Shown piece after piece: positions 11,139-26,600 of a DNA stretch of 64,000 nt. The translations under genes were made by a program, and so were the position numbers. The notes under the pieces were generated by a model. That model made no database searches. It saw only the letters and a program-made list of their open reading frames with translations, and had not been told where the DNA came from. Source of the stretch: Lingula anatina. Taxonomy: Eukaryota; Brachiopoda; Lingulata; Lingulida; Lingulidae. Every line of letters begins with the position of its first letter. The first letter of the stretch is position 1. Where the stretch lies: the NCBI RefSeq assembly GCF_001039355.2, contig NW_019775769.1:200027-264026 (forward strand). Reading direction: 5' to 3'.

Positions 11139-14100
11139 CTGAACGGTTGTATACGTCCCCGATGGTGATATTGCCGTCATCGAGCCGTAAATCTTCAACA
11201 TATCTGGCACCCTGGGTATATTCAAAGTCATTTCAAAAGTCTCCGTGGGAGGAAGTGTGTCACAGGAACCCTCTTTGGAACCAAAGCACACTTCAAAGCG
11301 AAGGGGAAGGGTGTTTGGAAAACCGTCAAAGGTCTGGCGCCAGTTTACTGTACACTCGTCCTTCTGGCATGCGATAGTGGGTTTGATGCCTAAAATCCAA
11401 CAGAAAAATTAACGATTGAGATAATAAAACTATCCTTTAAAGCTGACATACAAAATGTTGTAAATTTCTATAATTAAATATTATACATGGAATTTGTTTT
11501 CGTCACAATATTGATATTTAAAAGATGTTTCCTTTTAACTAAACTTTGAAATATGATGAATATTTGATATAAATAATATACTTTTTGCTACGTTTAACCT
11601 TTCTATCTCCTTGAGTCAGCAGATGATTGATTTAATCTTAACTGCAAAGACAACACATGTTGAGGTGCCTGGAGCAGAGTTCTTACAATTCTAAGTTTTT
11701 CAGATCCTCAATAGCACGTGTTTACTTTTGTGTGTATTTAGATGTTTTTTCTTTTTTTTTTTTTTTGGGGGGGGGGGTGCTTTCTTATATATTTTTGCGT
11801 GAGTAATACAATTTTCCATCCCAACAATGACAATGAATTTAACAACGAGTATGGTTCAATCTAATGTTATAATGATTAGACTTTCTGAAACAGGATCTGG
11901 CCCATAGTATCATTTGATATGTTCATTTTATAACTTACCTTTGAATAATGGCGTCGTAGCCAAAATAAAGACAGCAGTATTCTTGGGTTCACTGACTTTA
12001 CCAGCTGAATTTTCAGCCATTACCTCCACGCTGTAGGGTCCATCTTTCAGAGAAAGTCCATCGAAGCAAACGTCTGTACGTAGTCCACTATCAGTCCAGT
12101 TCACAACAGTTTGGTTTTCTGGCCCCAGAACACGTACGACATACCGATGAATGCCAACAATGTCTAGAAATCCCGACCAGGAGACATGAATGCTCGAATT
12201 AATGGACTGGTATGGCTTAAATGCATGGAAAGGACGGTCATTCGTTAGCATGGAGAATACACTGGCATTTTCGGATATCGGTGGTTTGGTGACAATATTC
12301 ACAAGTTTAGCGTTGGCGACCGTCACCAGGTCAACTTTATTGCTACACCGTATGGTCACGTGGACATCTTCACCTTGATGAAGGGTTACAGAAACAGGGC
12401 CTGTGCGGCTAGTGTTGGTTGTTGGTTGCCAAGGTATCAAGTCTTGGGCGCTTGTGGACCGCCCTGAAATACCAGTAGACAATGACTTCAAACACTAAAT
12501 TGTCTTTATAGGAAAGGAAATGTGGAAAGACACTGAGATAAAAATAAATTCCTCAAACAAGATGTTTGCCTTTGTATGAAATAATAATAACCTGGAAAGG
12601 CACACATACCATAATCACCAAAAAAATCTGGAAACAAATTTCCAATATATACAACAGCATATTATGCTGGTCGAAGGATTATGTTATGCAGTACCAGAAC
12701 AATGCAAAAATTAACACAAGTATGCATTTTCCACTCATACCACATAATTCTTACCCATTGTCCAGGTGCATCCGGTTACTGTTGTTTCATTGTCGAATGC
12801 TTCCCATTCAGCCCAAACTTGGTAGTCAGATGTTTTGTTTTCTGTTTCAAGAACAGAAACGTAGACACTATGAATAATAGGTGGTGTCCAATCTAGAATA
12901 AGGACCTCAGAAAAGAAGGCAGCAGTGGACACGGCGTTGTTTTCAGAAATAACTGTGGCGTAGATTGGAGTTCCATGTACTGCAGACACATCGAAGACAG
13001 CACTGGTGGCTTTGCCTATGTCAATAAGAGGCTGCAATTGGAATCCGCCTTTAGTAGTCCCAAGGCCTACCATGTGTCTCTTTATACCACTGTCAGGGTC
13101 ATTGATACCATGGGTTATCTCAATGGAGGACTGTCCTACCTGCCTTAGTACCGGTCCACTAGAATGTGTCCCCGAGCTCCTGCTGCAGATCACAGCAGTT
13201 GCTGCCTGAATTCTGATTGGTTGTCCATATCTTTCTAACTGGCAAACATATGGCGCTGATGATTTCATAGAGTTGTAAATTGAGACTGAGCATGATATCT
13301 TGTTTGGCAATTCCTTACAAACGAATGATTCCTGAATGCCCTCGCATGACAAAGTAAGAGCAGTTTGGGTGTCATCTGGATGTAATGTTACACCCAACAT
13401 CCCAGCATTGTAAAATAAGGTCTTTGGTATGTTCAATGGAATGATACTAAGTATACTCTCATCGTTGTTAAACTTGTATACCTCCCTCCGCGAATGATTT
13501 GAACTTGGAACTTGCAAGGTGACTTGTTTAAATGAGTAACATATGTTATCTGTTGGCGGTGTTATATCAATGAACAATCTCTCACTATGTACCCATTCAG
13601 ACACGAGTCCTGCTGCATCCACGCCTCGTACAGACGCCCACACATTACTGGCGTGCGTCAAATTTAAACCCTGCAGTTTGATGGCGTTGTTCAGCCCAAC
13701 GTCAGTTATTCGATGGATGTCCGCGAGACCTGGGGAAGAACCAATGGTCACTTCGTAATGGGATATGCCGGAATGATAGTCATCAAAGCCTGTCCAAGAG
13801 ACACCAATTGTTTCCGCCGACTGCTGACTTGGCTTGTTATGAAAGAAGGCCGTGTTATACACTTTACCAGTAATTGGTTTATGATTGTCGATGGTTACAC
13901 CATCCGAAGTGGACGACGAAGACAGACCAACCTTGTTAAAAGCCACGATGGTCGTATAGTACCTGACGCCTTCCACAAGTTCGAGGTCAGGTGACGTAAA
14001 ATTTGTGGATAGCCCAAGGTCAATTGTACCATGAACGTCATCGCCTGCAACAAAAATGGCTTAATTAACCCCATAATGTAAACACGGCGAGTTTAACACT

Positions 14101-17100
14101 TTCTACGTGATTTGTAATGTATTCAATATCATGGCAGTGCTACATAAATTACAAATATATAAACGATTGCGCTCTCTGTGTAAAACAAATCCGCACATTA
14201 CTTACCTTCGGGGAATGTTCCTATGTGCAGCTCATAGTGATCAATTTGGCTCTGGGTGTCAGTAAATACATCTGTCCAGTCTGCCGAGAGAGTATGCATG
14301 TTTCTTGAAAATTCAATGTCAACGTCACAACGGTCCCCACAGTCTATCACGTGTTTTCCTCGGCGCTGTGATGGCGGTGTTAGGTCAACCATGACACCAT
14401 TTGACATGTATTCAGTGAATGTGCTAAAGTCTGTCCATGAACGAAGATAGACAGCATACTTTTGTTTGTGGTTAAGGAATCTACCACCTGGAAGACAATA
14501 TGAAAAGTAATTCAAGTGGCCAATGTCGAACCATGGTTGCTCTGTTGTCAAGTCAAATATACCGTCCCCGCCCGTGGAATTGTAAAAACCTATACTCCAC
14601 TCATATCTTTGTATCGAGCCGCCGTTGGCTTTTGGTCCAAACCAATGTCCCCAAAGGCATTTTGAAGAACACGTAAACGCAGCATCCGATAATATTCCGT
14701 CTGCTACGACAATCTTGTTTTTGGCTGTATTTCCCTTTCCCGCTGTGCAATTAGGCAACGCTCCAGCAGACATGCATTTCCTACCTACCACTGCGCATGT
14801 GCAGTCAGAATTACAGTAATGGATATCGCAAGAGTGTTTTTCAATGTCCAAAATTCCCGAAGTGCGCGCAGAATTGCCACTGACCACCTTTACCGTGATT
14901 CTACCAATATGACTTCTCAGTCCAGCGCCATTTTCTGCCCATAAAGCAAGGAATAACAATTGCCCTGGTATAATACCAACAGTTGTGTTGATATTAATGG
15001 TCTGAAGGTCTCCGATTTCGTGTTTGGTTTGGACAGCCCCACCTGTGACATTACTGTCACTGTAGGAGGTACCGACGGCAACGTAGTAGTTACTGATCCC
15101 TGAATGGGGGTCTGCGAATCCTGTCCAAGAAAGATTCACGGATGACACTCCATCCACTATAGTCCAAATCAAAGGTTCTTTGAAACCTCCGATATGAGGT
15201 GGAGATGAATCCACAAGAACTGGTTCTGAAGTTGATGATGTACACAAGCCTGCTGCGTTGCAAGCTGTTACGGACACAGTGTATGTATCTCCATCGGATA
15301 ATGTCTGATTCCGTGGCAAATTTAACTGAACAAAATCAACATCGCCAAGCTCAACGGGTGGTATGGGAACAGCGCCATCGTGGTGCGTGTTTATTTTGAC
15401 AAGATGGCTAATCACTGGACTGTTGTCATCGGTGAACTTCCATGTGCACCTAAGTTGTGACGGATCAAACTGTGTGTCATTACGCCTGGAAACTTGAATA
15501 TCCTGCAAGTCGATTGTCGGAGAAATGACAACTTTGGGCGGGGTGACATCGATTATCACAAACTGTGAAGACTGGTTAACGGTTAACCCTGCACTGTTTT
15601 CTGCCAAAACTGTAGCATAGAGGCGGGTCGCTTCTGGAAGCTGTAGACCAGTACCAATGACAGACGATGACGAGTAAACGTTGGTCATGTTCTTAATGTC
15701 ACATATGTAAGGTTCTGTGCCAAGACACCAGCTGTAGCGTTTTATGCCACTCTCTGCATCATGGAAACCAAACCATCTCACTGACACCGATGACCTGTTG
15801 GTTATAGAATATTGACAACCTAAGTGAATTATCTTCAAATATCGCCGTCGGGCTTAACCAAGAATAATGTAAAGGATAGAACAAATAATTTTGATTAGGG
15901 CTCTACGAAAAAGGTCCACATAGTCGCTATATGAGATAATCATAACGTGATTCCAAGGTATCAAAACTAGGTAAGCTTGTAGTGTATGGCTTTCGCTATT
16001 TCTTCTGCAAGTCAAAATAATTGTTATCATAATTATATTGAACATTAGGCAATTTTTATTGAACATGTGTTTTACATTACTTTTCGGCGACATAATGTGC
16101 ATGACTCCCTTCAAACCCAGTCTTGACTATGCCTGCAATTGGAGCTGTGGCGTCAGCTATCACGCCGTCAGATGTCGCTCTTGAACATAGACCGACATTG
16201 TTACATGCCTCGACAGTGGCGATATACTTCACTCCTGGTTTCAGGTGATTCTGCATACGAACTTCTGCAACCGAACCGCGATTTCCACATTAATATATTA
16301 AATTTAATGACAGACGGATGTGGTATTTATCAATCCCTTTTGCAGTAGTGAATCGAACTGATGCACTATGTTTTGCTCGAGATGACACGCTTACCAGTAC
16401 GATTATATTACTACGGTATATGTAAAACGTAAGAACTACACTGAGAATGCAATATGTATCAGAGGACCGTTTTGTTACAATAATTCAATCTATATCGATG
16501 TTTGTATACTGACAAAAATTGTTATTCACCTGTGCGGTTCCCGATATTTGCAAAAGCTGGATCTTGGTCTTCTTCGTGCACGGCCAGCTTGTATGACTGA
16601 ACTCCAGAATGAGGGTCAATGAATCCACCCCAGTTAACAGATACGCTATCAAGTCTGTCCTGGTAATCTATATCTTCCTAAATGAAAATAAATGGCACGT
16701 TTATATATTGCAGGAAATATACCACTTACTGTAAATGAACCTTGAATGTATTCCGCAATAAATGTGAGAAGCAGCGTTAAGTTACTATTATAAAGACTGC
16801 CTCCATTTTTATTTATTTCGGTTGTTCATTGTGTCACTTTTTACTAATAGAAAAAACGCAATAACTAATAAATTCAACAAACTGCAAAAACCGTGTCTTT
16901 GAAAATTAAACTGACCCGTAAACCATCCCTTACAAATCCTGCTGCCGGAGGCGTGGAGTCATACAGGAATGGCGGCGCATGACATGTCTTATGCACGTTA
17001 GCCCCATTTGTAACCTACGGCAAGTGAAAGGAAAGAAATGCAGTTCAAAACATTGACACAAAATTTAAGGAAATATAAGTAACTATATCAATAAACTTAA

Positions 17101-17691
17101 ACACTGAAAATCTTAATGATAAAGGGACCTTACGGTAGGACCAACGGGAATTATGTCAATACCCCACCTGAACTTGAACATAATACGTGTGGCCGTCCAG
17201 AAGTGGAAGGTCTTCAAGAAAGGCGGTAGTTGAGTGATAGGACGTCAAAGCCATGATGTCCTGTTGATGGGGACCTGAGCCTATCGCCAGTTCAGTACGG
17301 GAAACGCCGCTCTCGTCGTCTTTGATACCATTCCAATGAACTTGCAAACTTGAACTTCCGGTTAAGGCAAAGTGTCTATGAGGAGAACCCACAAGGACTG
17401 TCCCGCAGTCAGGAGGTGTGGCGTCAACCATTATACCTTTGGAAGTCGCAAACGAACTCAGTCCAACATAGTCAGTCCCTGAAATAAAACAAGTATATAA
17501 AATTCGTTGGAAAGTTAATTTTACTCTATAATTTCTTTTCTTCAATTTTAATAATCAATACGGTTTTGTTATACCCTTGATAGTGAAGTAATGCACCATT
17601 CCGTTGACCAGGCTTATGTTGTTGACAATCACGTGTGTGGATGTCTGGACTTCCGTGTACCGAACAACGTCTTGAGCATAAGGAGTTGTGC
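11139..17691 (-). CDS. Gene B exons 12-20: rest of the Fn3-like array
   Basis: Nine exons continue the array. Clear cores are HWNGIKDDESGV, NWGGFIDPHSGV, RWFGFHDAESGIKRY, SWTGFADPHSGISNY and SWTGFDDYHSGISHY. Exon 17 starts at 15794 (acceptor ACCAACAG), a choice fixed by phase with exon 16. It holds a Cys-rich insert (HYCNSDCTC). The last recognised exon (11389-11139) has four cysteines and ends in phase 0 at CAG|GTAACC. Most introns in this part are phase 1 and fall just after the Gly that closes a repeat core. Confidence 0.82.
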
Positions 17692-20600
17692 CTAAAGAAT
17701 AATAAGAAAAAAAAAGAGTTTGCATTACTTTATCAATTTATGGATATAAAGGTATCTTACATTACTGAAGTACAAATACATGATCCCTTTATACAAACAG
17801 GCCAAGATTGCTGTAGCGGCAGAGTAGAGAGCAATGGCACCAACGTTTTTCGATAATTATATGAACTGCATTAGTCTGTTGCATAACGTGTCATTGTTCA
17901 TACTCTAATTCGTCAAGTAATTCATACTCTTTAGTTTCCATACAAAGTCTTACCAATGGCGTAGCTAAAGGACCTTATGCCTCCATTAACAGTGTTCCCC
18001 AATTCATCTTGGTCTACAAATCCCTGCCACGAGAGCGCAACCGTAGTTGAATCCAAGAGGTGTCCATTCATTGAGTTCAGAACAGACACGTGACCTGCGC
18101 TAGGTGGCGTCCTGTCGATATAGAAACCATTACTACACAGCCTTATCTCTGGAAGTGTCTCTGCAAAATGCTTTTCCCGCACGATGACTTCTTCCTTTGC
18201 CATGGTACAGACAAAGTGTTTGTAGCCCTCATATAGTTCTACATTTACAAGACTTAGGATGTTCCCGTTTGTTGTTGTAGAATGGTGACACATTGGATCC
18301 GTCGCACAGTCATCTGGTATCTTAGGATGTCTGGTGACAAACCAGGATACCTTGGAATGTTGGGAGCCAACTAAAACAGCCCCTAGATCAGATGGATGGC
18401 TTATGAAGTCGACGTCCAGGTTTAGAATTTCTTGAAGGACGGGTCCAACATTTGCTGCACGCAATGTACTCCCATATTTCTTTATGTCTTTCTGTCTGAG
18501 TTCAAGGACTGAAGGAACGTTTATCGCCGTTGGTAGCTTGAATGGAGCAGTAATTGTGGACGACAAACCATTTTTGGTGTATCCTTGGAGGAGCACATAC
18601 AACTGATGTCTATTGGGTAGTCCCAGTTCTAAAACCTGTCGATCCTTAATGCAAAAATTCAACGAATTTTAGAAAGATACGTGTACAACTGAATAGACGA
18701 CTGTCAGCATGCAATTAGCCATCGTGTTCTAAATACGTATCACATGCAGTAACATGTATACCAATAAGTGAAAAACAACTTTGGTTTAAGGCAAATGATA
18801 TTGTTTTGAAAATAATAAACGTAGGTTAATCTTACCTCCACAGAAGATGCATTAGACATCTTTACAAACCATTTGCAATCTGCTGGGACGTGGTCAGTGT
18901 ACGCTGATACTGTCCATCTGTAATGACTGACGACATAATTACTGCCGAAGAGGATAAAGCGTTCCCATTTGATATTTATATCCATCTCCAAACTGTTTGA
19001 AGAAGTCCGCTGACTAGAAGCATTCACGCTCAGTAACCCGACTAAAGGAGACCTGTGGGAAATAATCACCCCGTCCGAACGAGACTCAGAAAGACATATA
19101 GCATGGAAACATCGACGCACTACAAAAAAGTAGCGGCGACCGACCTGAAGATCAAGATTAGAAAACTTATATTCAGACTGTAGTCCAGTGATTACAAAAG
19201 GGGTCACAAATGACAAGGCGTCACAGTCTTTTTCGTCATCGGTGCATTCAGCTTGGCCCACGGCACATTCAAAATGGAACAGAGGTTTAGAGATCCCTTC
19301 ATGAAAGTACCAATGGCCCGATAGCGCGTTCAGCGAAGTTTGAAACACCAGATCAACAGCACAATGTGAAATGGCATAGTCATGGATATAAACAGTCTTG
19401 TTTCCGTCATTCCGTATGACAAACGAAATATTTCTCGCCATAGGGAAAATTGTTACTGCAATTATCTGTCCAAAACCAGTACTTGGCCAAATATCTGTTT
19501 TCTCAAAGCTGTAATCACTCGATGAAGGGAAGATTAAATGTGGTATGTCTGACTGGTGTATTGAAACGTTGAGCCATACGGTATAATGAGAACCGACATG
19601 GATAGTGACCAAATCGTGGAGTTCTTTGCTTTTTCCCGCTGCTATTATCAGTGACACTTCAGATATGAAGCGAGGCTTCCTACACCTTGTACCATCAAAT
19701 ACCATCAATGGCTTGTACTCTTTTGGGTTGATGATAATAAATCCATCTGAAGATGCAGATACTGTGCCGGCGGGTGTGCTGCCGTTCACGGTAAATAAGA
19801 GCTTCGTGCCATTAGGCAGACTGGTTGTGTTCACACAGAACATCGTTTTATTGGCGATTGGAATGTCATGATACGTCATTAAATCTATTACCCCTTGTCG
19901 TCTCCCTATACCAACCGAGTAATGGACATCGGCTTTATGATGGTCAAAGCCTTGCCAGGCTGCACATACTGTTCTCGGAGAAAGGATGAAGTCTATGTCT
20001 TCCAGTGTGTTATTTGGTTCGACATCATAGACGCGACCTACTGCTGGCTTCAAGGCTGTTGGAAGTTGAATAGAGCTTGAGGCAACGACTCGCGAAAGAC
20101 CAGCCGCGTTGGTAACTCTGACGAAAATGACAAAGTCGATTCCGAATTCGCGCTCAAATTCTTGTAGTGTAGACATCTCTAGATCTTCACAGAAGTGTGT
20201 AACATTAGAACAACTGCCTGTTACTGTCTTGAAGTGTTGTACAGCCTCTTCTTCATCATAAGTACCTACGATTGCAATTGGAAGTAATCAATTACTAAGC
20301 ATTCATATTTGCTTAACCCACGGAACTTGTTCTGGCATTAAATGCAGTGATGATTTAACATGATGCATTTGTAATAAATTTCATCACCAGTGATAAGTTG
20401 CCATGTGTTTACGTTTACTTATTTGTGAGTTTTAGAAAACTAACGTAGGTTGAGGTCGAAACAAATCACCGAACTTACCAACTGCTATTTCTATTGTTGC
20501 TCCCTCTCCGTCCAGTAATTGATTAATTCTCCAAATAATCACAACACTGCTGTCAACAATACCAATGATCGGCTTCCCAACAAACGTCGGTGGAGATTCG

Positions 20601-23600
20601 TGCAAACGAATAGGCCCAAGTGATGCAGTGTTTGATAAACCTGCTTTATTTTTTGCTTTGATCACAAGGAAGAATCTTGACGTATCCCCAAGTCCAGAAT
20701 GTGACCGTTTGAAATAAGTGTGGTTGTGAGTGGAATGAAACCCTACAATGTCTGGATTTAAAATATTTCCATCGTTGGACGATATACCGACTTCAAATCC
20801 ATGTATCTGACTTTCTTTATCATACGCCTCCCACAGCAAATTAACGGCGTCAGTTGGTAAAGCGATCTCAAAGGAAATATTTTGAGCTTCCGAGCACATT
20901 GTCTTTAATTCTGTGTAGTTGTGAATGGTCATATTTTTCACTTCTTTTTCTGGAAAGATGGACACGGGAACACCTTGCAAACACCTTTCAATACATTCTG
21001 GTGCTCTTCCCAAGAGCTTGCTCTTTGTTAAGTTATGTGTAAGTAGCCAAATTGTGTCCCCGTCACATACTAAAGTATTGCGAATGCGTCCACTTGGTAA
21101 TCGAACATTGTAGATTTCTGGTGGGGATGTGTCTATTACAATGCCATCAGAGCAGGCAACTTCTGAAGGTTCCACCGCATTGTTTAATGCTATAACTGAG
21201 AAAACGTAATGACCCGGTTGTGGTGCAAGAAATGAGGCCGATGTTAGGGTGGTCAATTTAGTCTCATTTCCTGGCTGACTTTTCAGAAGGCGCTCTTTGG
21301 AAAGACACTGTGGTGATATTGCCACCTTATACGTCGCTATATCACTTTCGTGGTCATAGAAGCCATACCAGTGCCCGTGTATGGTTAAATCAGTTTGAAA
21401 ATCTCTGTCTTTTCCGGATGGACCGTCAAGGACTGTGCCTACCATTGGAGGCGACTCGTCCACGTGTACAACCAATGTGTCTGTGGTCACAAGCATGGCG
21501 TTATTAATTACTTCGATAGTAAAATGATACTTGCGATTATGCTGCCCTATGTGCGTCTTATCAGCTACAAGGGAGTGAAGCCCAATGGTGTAGTTGCAGA
21601 ATTCACATGGACCGACGGCTGGACAGTAATGGCAGTTTGGATCGGGGTGTTCACCCTGAAGTAAATAGATATGCTGTGTATTGTAATTTAACATCTACAA
21701 AAGGCTAGTCTTTCTGCAGTGTGTGCATTAGATACGTTACAATATAGTCAAATGCCCTACGCAAAACATTGTATAAAACATGTTTAGCCCGTGAAAATCA
21801 TGCCTTAAGTCACTAATACGTGAAAACCCTTTACCTTACCTTATAGGGAAAGACACTCTCGGACCCATTTCCAATGTCACTACTGTACCGCTCCGTGCCC
21901 AGTTTCCATTTGACAGTGTACAGTCCACTTTCTGGATCCTTGGCGTTGAACTGGAGTGTCATTTTGGAGAGATCTGTCCCGCTGTGAACATAGAGCTGCT
22001 TATGACCGTCTCTAACCAACCACATGTTAGAAATCTCTGGTTCCGAGCTGTCAATGTAGACTGTGACATTGTCCACCAGCGTATTGTTCATTATATCTAT
22101 AGCTTTTATGAAGATGGTGTAACTTTCGCCATCTTTGGGACTGATCTCAGACAGATTCAGTGACTGATCTTGAAAGTTCGGGACGTTTTGAAACGCCGAT
22201 GCAGGTGTAGGCGAAGGTAGTTGTCGTTGAAATGAGTACTGGAAGTTGACGATGCCGTGAATATTCACTGAACCGGTAATGGGAAGATCACCGGTGATTT
22301 GATCATACGCAACAGAATTGTTCGTGTTATTCCGTATGGGTCGTAACTGGTTGTGATGGAAGTGATGAGTATTATGAAAATGATCTTCCCATTTTAGCTG
22401 GATCGGAATATGGTTGCCTTGCCACAGGTATTTGGCACCTGAATTGGCTGATGACAGTGTAAAGGGTTTGTGCTCGTTGACTTCCACTCGTGAAGAGTTG
22501 TCATACAGCACAAAACGACGCGCTTGATTCACATTTCCGGCAATGTCCTTAACGGTCAGTAAGAGAGCATACAACTCCGGTTGATCAGGGAGTTCAATAT
22601 CAATAGTTGTATTTGTTGTCACGTATTTGAGAGTACTTTCGTGCTTTACCATTAACATGTCATTGCCACCGTCGGCAACCTTATGTACGTGGATTTCGTA
22701 GTGTTCTATGCCAGATGCTTGGTCTTGAACAGATGTAGACGGATCAGACCAGCCTTCAAATGACAAAGACAGTCGACCATTTCTGGTAATGCGCTGGGGA
22801 ACGTGCAAAGGCGCCCATATACACGTCTCATTAGCCGAGCAATGTAAAGGAGCAACTGAGTCAAATTTCATGCATACTACATGAGATGCAGTAGTATCGT
22901 TGTAATAAATTCTAGTAGAAAGAGCCTTATTATTCAGGGCGTCAAATGGTACAAAATAACCCCCGCCCTTTGCCTCAAACTGTGCGCAAAACCTGAAATG
23001 TACGAAAAAACGGAATGCCCATGTACATTTACATTACATTATTTCCATTTTTTTTTTTCATTTCTGACCAGTATGTACTTACTGTTGATTAAAGGAGGGG
23101 AAACTACAGATGAGCTGGCTGTTTACAATATATACTATCAGGAAAAGAGATAAATATTATTGGGTTGGCATTCCCGGACACCAACACAATAAAATAGTAA
23201 CAAGACCCAGCATCACATAACCAGAACCATCGCAACAGACCCCAATGGTTTATAATGTTCAAGATCACAAAAGAGGATGCATCAATTTTACTGCTGGCCA
23301 ACTCAGTGGATTGAAAAGAAAGATAAACCCGTTATGAGTATCAAAAGCAGGACATAATGGCAAAAATATGCAGTTAATGGAACCAAAATGAATTACATTT
23401 GGGAAGTGAGTTGGATAATGTGAATGAAGCTTCAAAGATGTGCAAATATCCAGAGTGGGCCATTGCTAAAGTGATAAACAGTGTTCTGTCTGAAAATTGA
23501 ATTACCATCCTATGATGCAATGAAAAATGAGTGCAATTTTCGTTTATAGATTTGCTAAAAGAAGTATAAATTAATAAATATGGAAGGTCACTAAACACAC

Positions 23601-26600
23601 TAAGCGGTCAATTTTATGTCGTCAGTAAAAACCATGTCTTTGTTCTTTTGGGACAATTTATACCTTCTAATCAATGAGACGGACTCTATTACCCGTATTA
23701 TAAGGCTAATTTGACCTTGACGTTTTTGAAGGGATTGACTTGATGGCTTAGCAGTTCCCACTTTTGCTCTTCTGCAGTACGTTTGATAGTACCAGACAAG
23801 GCCACGAGAGAGTAGAATTATCAATCTGACTGCTTTTATCGGCTGGGCCCCGTAACTCGAAAGCGTCGCGTATTGCGAATCGCGTTATCACATAGAGGCC
23901 ACATTGTATATGGGACGAATATGGGCGAGTTATGGAATCGAGACGCTTGCGCAATCGATGCTTTCGAGGTACGGGGCCCTGGTCTCTTCGGTCTAATCAC
24001 CACGAAAGGAAAAAAGTTCTAGTCGAAATATTCGAATCATGGCATAGTGGCCAGGAATATGAAGTTAGCAGACTACAAAGTAAGTGCTTTTGAACATCTG
24101 GGGTTTATAACACTCTAAACATTTTACCCTCCCATAATGGCAAAGCAATTTCATTTCTTAGTGAATTTTCCGGCCAGACCTTCAGTACCACTCCTAGCTT
24201 TCATCTGCGTTGTTTATGTTCAAGATCACAAAAGAGGATGCATCGATTTTACTGCTGGCCAACTCAGCGAATTCAAAAGAAAAATAAACCTCTTATGAGT
24301 ATCAAAAGCAGGACATAATGGCAAACATATGCAGTTAATGGCACCAAAATGAATAACTGCACTTTGGGATATTTGGGGTTAGTAACACTCCCAATATTCT
24401 CATTCGCAAAAATGGAAATGCATGCTTATTTTAAGCATATTTGCAGGCTTTTGTTTAATTAGACCTAAGGGACTAAGGGTCTCTTAACACATTCACTCGG
24501 AGAAACCGGGGCACAAGATTCCGCGGGAAATTTGGACAAAGACTCATCATGGTATAACAGGGGAGTTAAGGAGGCAATTTACTATAGTACATCCCTGCCC
24601 ACAACCCAAGCCTGAACCGTGACGGGGATAGACACCAAATGTCACACTCGTGGTAGCATTATTATCAAGACATTAGTGAATATTGCTCAGTCTCTTAATA
24701 ACACGCGCTGAGGAAGGTCACGGAGTGACCAAAAGCCTTGAGCTTTAATTTAGTGTAAAAAAGAAAATGCATATTCACTAATGGACCACTGGTGAAATTG
24801 TGTACGATATTTTCTCGCAAAGTTAATAATGTATTATATTATAATATATTGCCATCTCCAAGTGTTCCTGACGTAAAATATTTCATAATTTCCTGTGCTG
24901 CTTTGAAACAGAGGGCGTAATTTACTTACCTTTCGCCATTGTGCAGAGGAGGCAGAGAGAATGATGAAAGTGTGTGCTTGCACGAAACTAAATCACTGTA
25001 GGGAGATGATCGACTGAAGTTGTGAGTGCACATATCAGCTGTCACATTGGTCGTGCCGTGGTAAACAAACGAAGCCGGTGCTAAAAATATACTAAAAACC
25101 ATAATTCCCTTTCTTATTCTTGAATTACCATATTACATACCCAGACCGGTAGCCCATAAAGGTATACACATATTAGTTAGAGAAAGGTGCACATCGATGT
25201 ATAAAATATGCAATTTAAAGCCCGTATTATTTACGGAGGTATGCTTAACTAGTTAGAAGTAACTACAAGAACAATTTTAGAGAACCATTCATCATAAATT
25301 TTAAATGCAAGTGTTGAAAATATTATAAGAAACTAAAATACCCAATCGAGCGGTTCCTAAAGTAACTGAAGCCGAAGTAACGCCGAAGTGGTATTCCTGT
25401 ATCCTGAGTGGCTTATCTGGTATTCCAGTTATTTTGAAATTGAAGCTGAATGTAAAGCTCAGTGAGACTGGTTGGAAATTGATATAGGCGCCCTGAACGT
25501 TTTGACATTCTCTCGATACATTATCTGGTACAATTGAGTTGGCCATTTGACCATCTTGTGACGTAATGCCGATGTCACATGTAGTCAAGTGAGGCTTTTT
25601 TGAACCTGCAACTGAGATTAAACAAAATACTTCATCCAACTGCGTCGAGTTAAACAGTGATATATATATGTGCACGCGAAAGCCTATTTAGTGCATTAAT
25701 TATGGTTACCCAGTATGATCATTTTAAGTAGGTAGGTAATAATTACTAATGGACAAAAATCCTGAAGAACATGAGTTTTATCCGATACCTATAACTGTTG
25801 TCCGTACATACATGTGCATATTCAAACCAGGCACGGTCATAACTTACTGTCGCACTGTCCTTTCCGACTGGTGAATCCATCAACACAGGTACACCCACGT
25901 GAATAAAGCCCATCGGTGCAATTCCCTGGCCAGCAGTGGTATTGTTTCCAAGAACAGGTTGCTGATCAGATAAAACGCATAGAGTTATTGACCTGGCGCA
26001 TTGTTGTACGTTGGGCTAAGATAAGCTTAAGCACGTTTTGAACGGGGTTGAAATGACGTTGTGTTTAACTTTGAAATCATCACCCTTACCTAAACATTCT
26101 CTGGATGTTCCCGCAGGCCAAAATACAGAGGTTGTAATGTTTCTACCTTGGTCTGAACACTTGGCGCACCCAGAATCAAAGACATTGATGCTTGTGCATG
26201 TTTCTCTCACACAGTGGGGTATCAGTGAGCAATCTAAAATGACATATATACAGACTCCAATCAAAACATGTGCAACAGTGTTACCTAGCATACGTAATGT
26301 GCACATTTCAGTAAAACAGGCAGATTGAGAGAAATTCAAGAGACTACAGAACGTTAGTTCTGGAATATGGACACTCGTTTTTGTATCGAAGGCCACTTGT
26401 AAAAGATTTAATATATGGTATCTATTGGCGGTTCATAAAAATGTACCGTAAGCTCGTTGCGATTTAAAGTCCGGTGCGACTTTGTTATACACCCAATATA
26501 GCAATGGTACAGAAAGGTAAGCAAACAAAAAATAAATTTAATACACAGCGTTTTCAATTTGGGAAAAGTTGACTGGTTCTTAAGTCATTTTTCCTGAATA

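Larger units (their letters stand above)
22993..24929. other. Intron 7 of gene B with repeats
   Basis: The phase of exons 7 and 8 matches directly, so no exon is needed here. The intron holds a 140-bp direct repeat pair and a GGGCCCC-ended MITE (separate entries). I see nothing else in it. Confidence 0.6.

Noticed and set aside
22881-23301. Possible extra exon of gene B needed to fix a phase mismatch before 22871
   Set aside because: Moving the exon 8 acceptor to 22993 gives an open, in-phase extension, so no extra exon is needed.
26016-26396. 126-residue minus frame taken as a whole gene, and its duplicate at 29415-29795
   Set aside because: Only the central 144 bases between splice sites are coding (gene B exon 4); the rest is intron.
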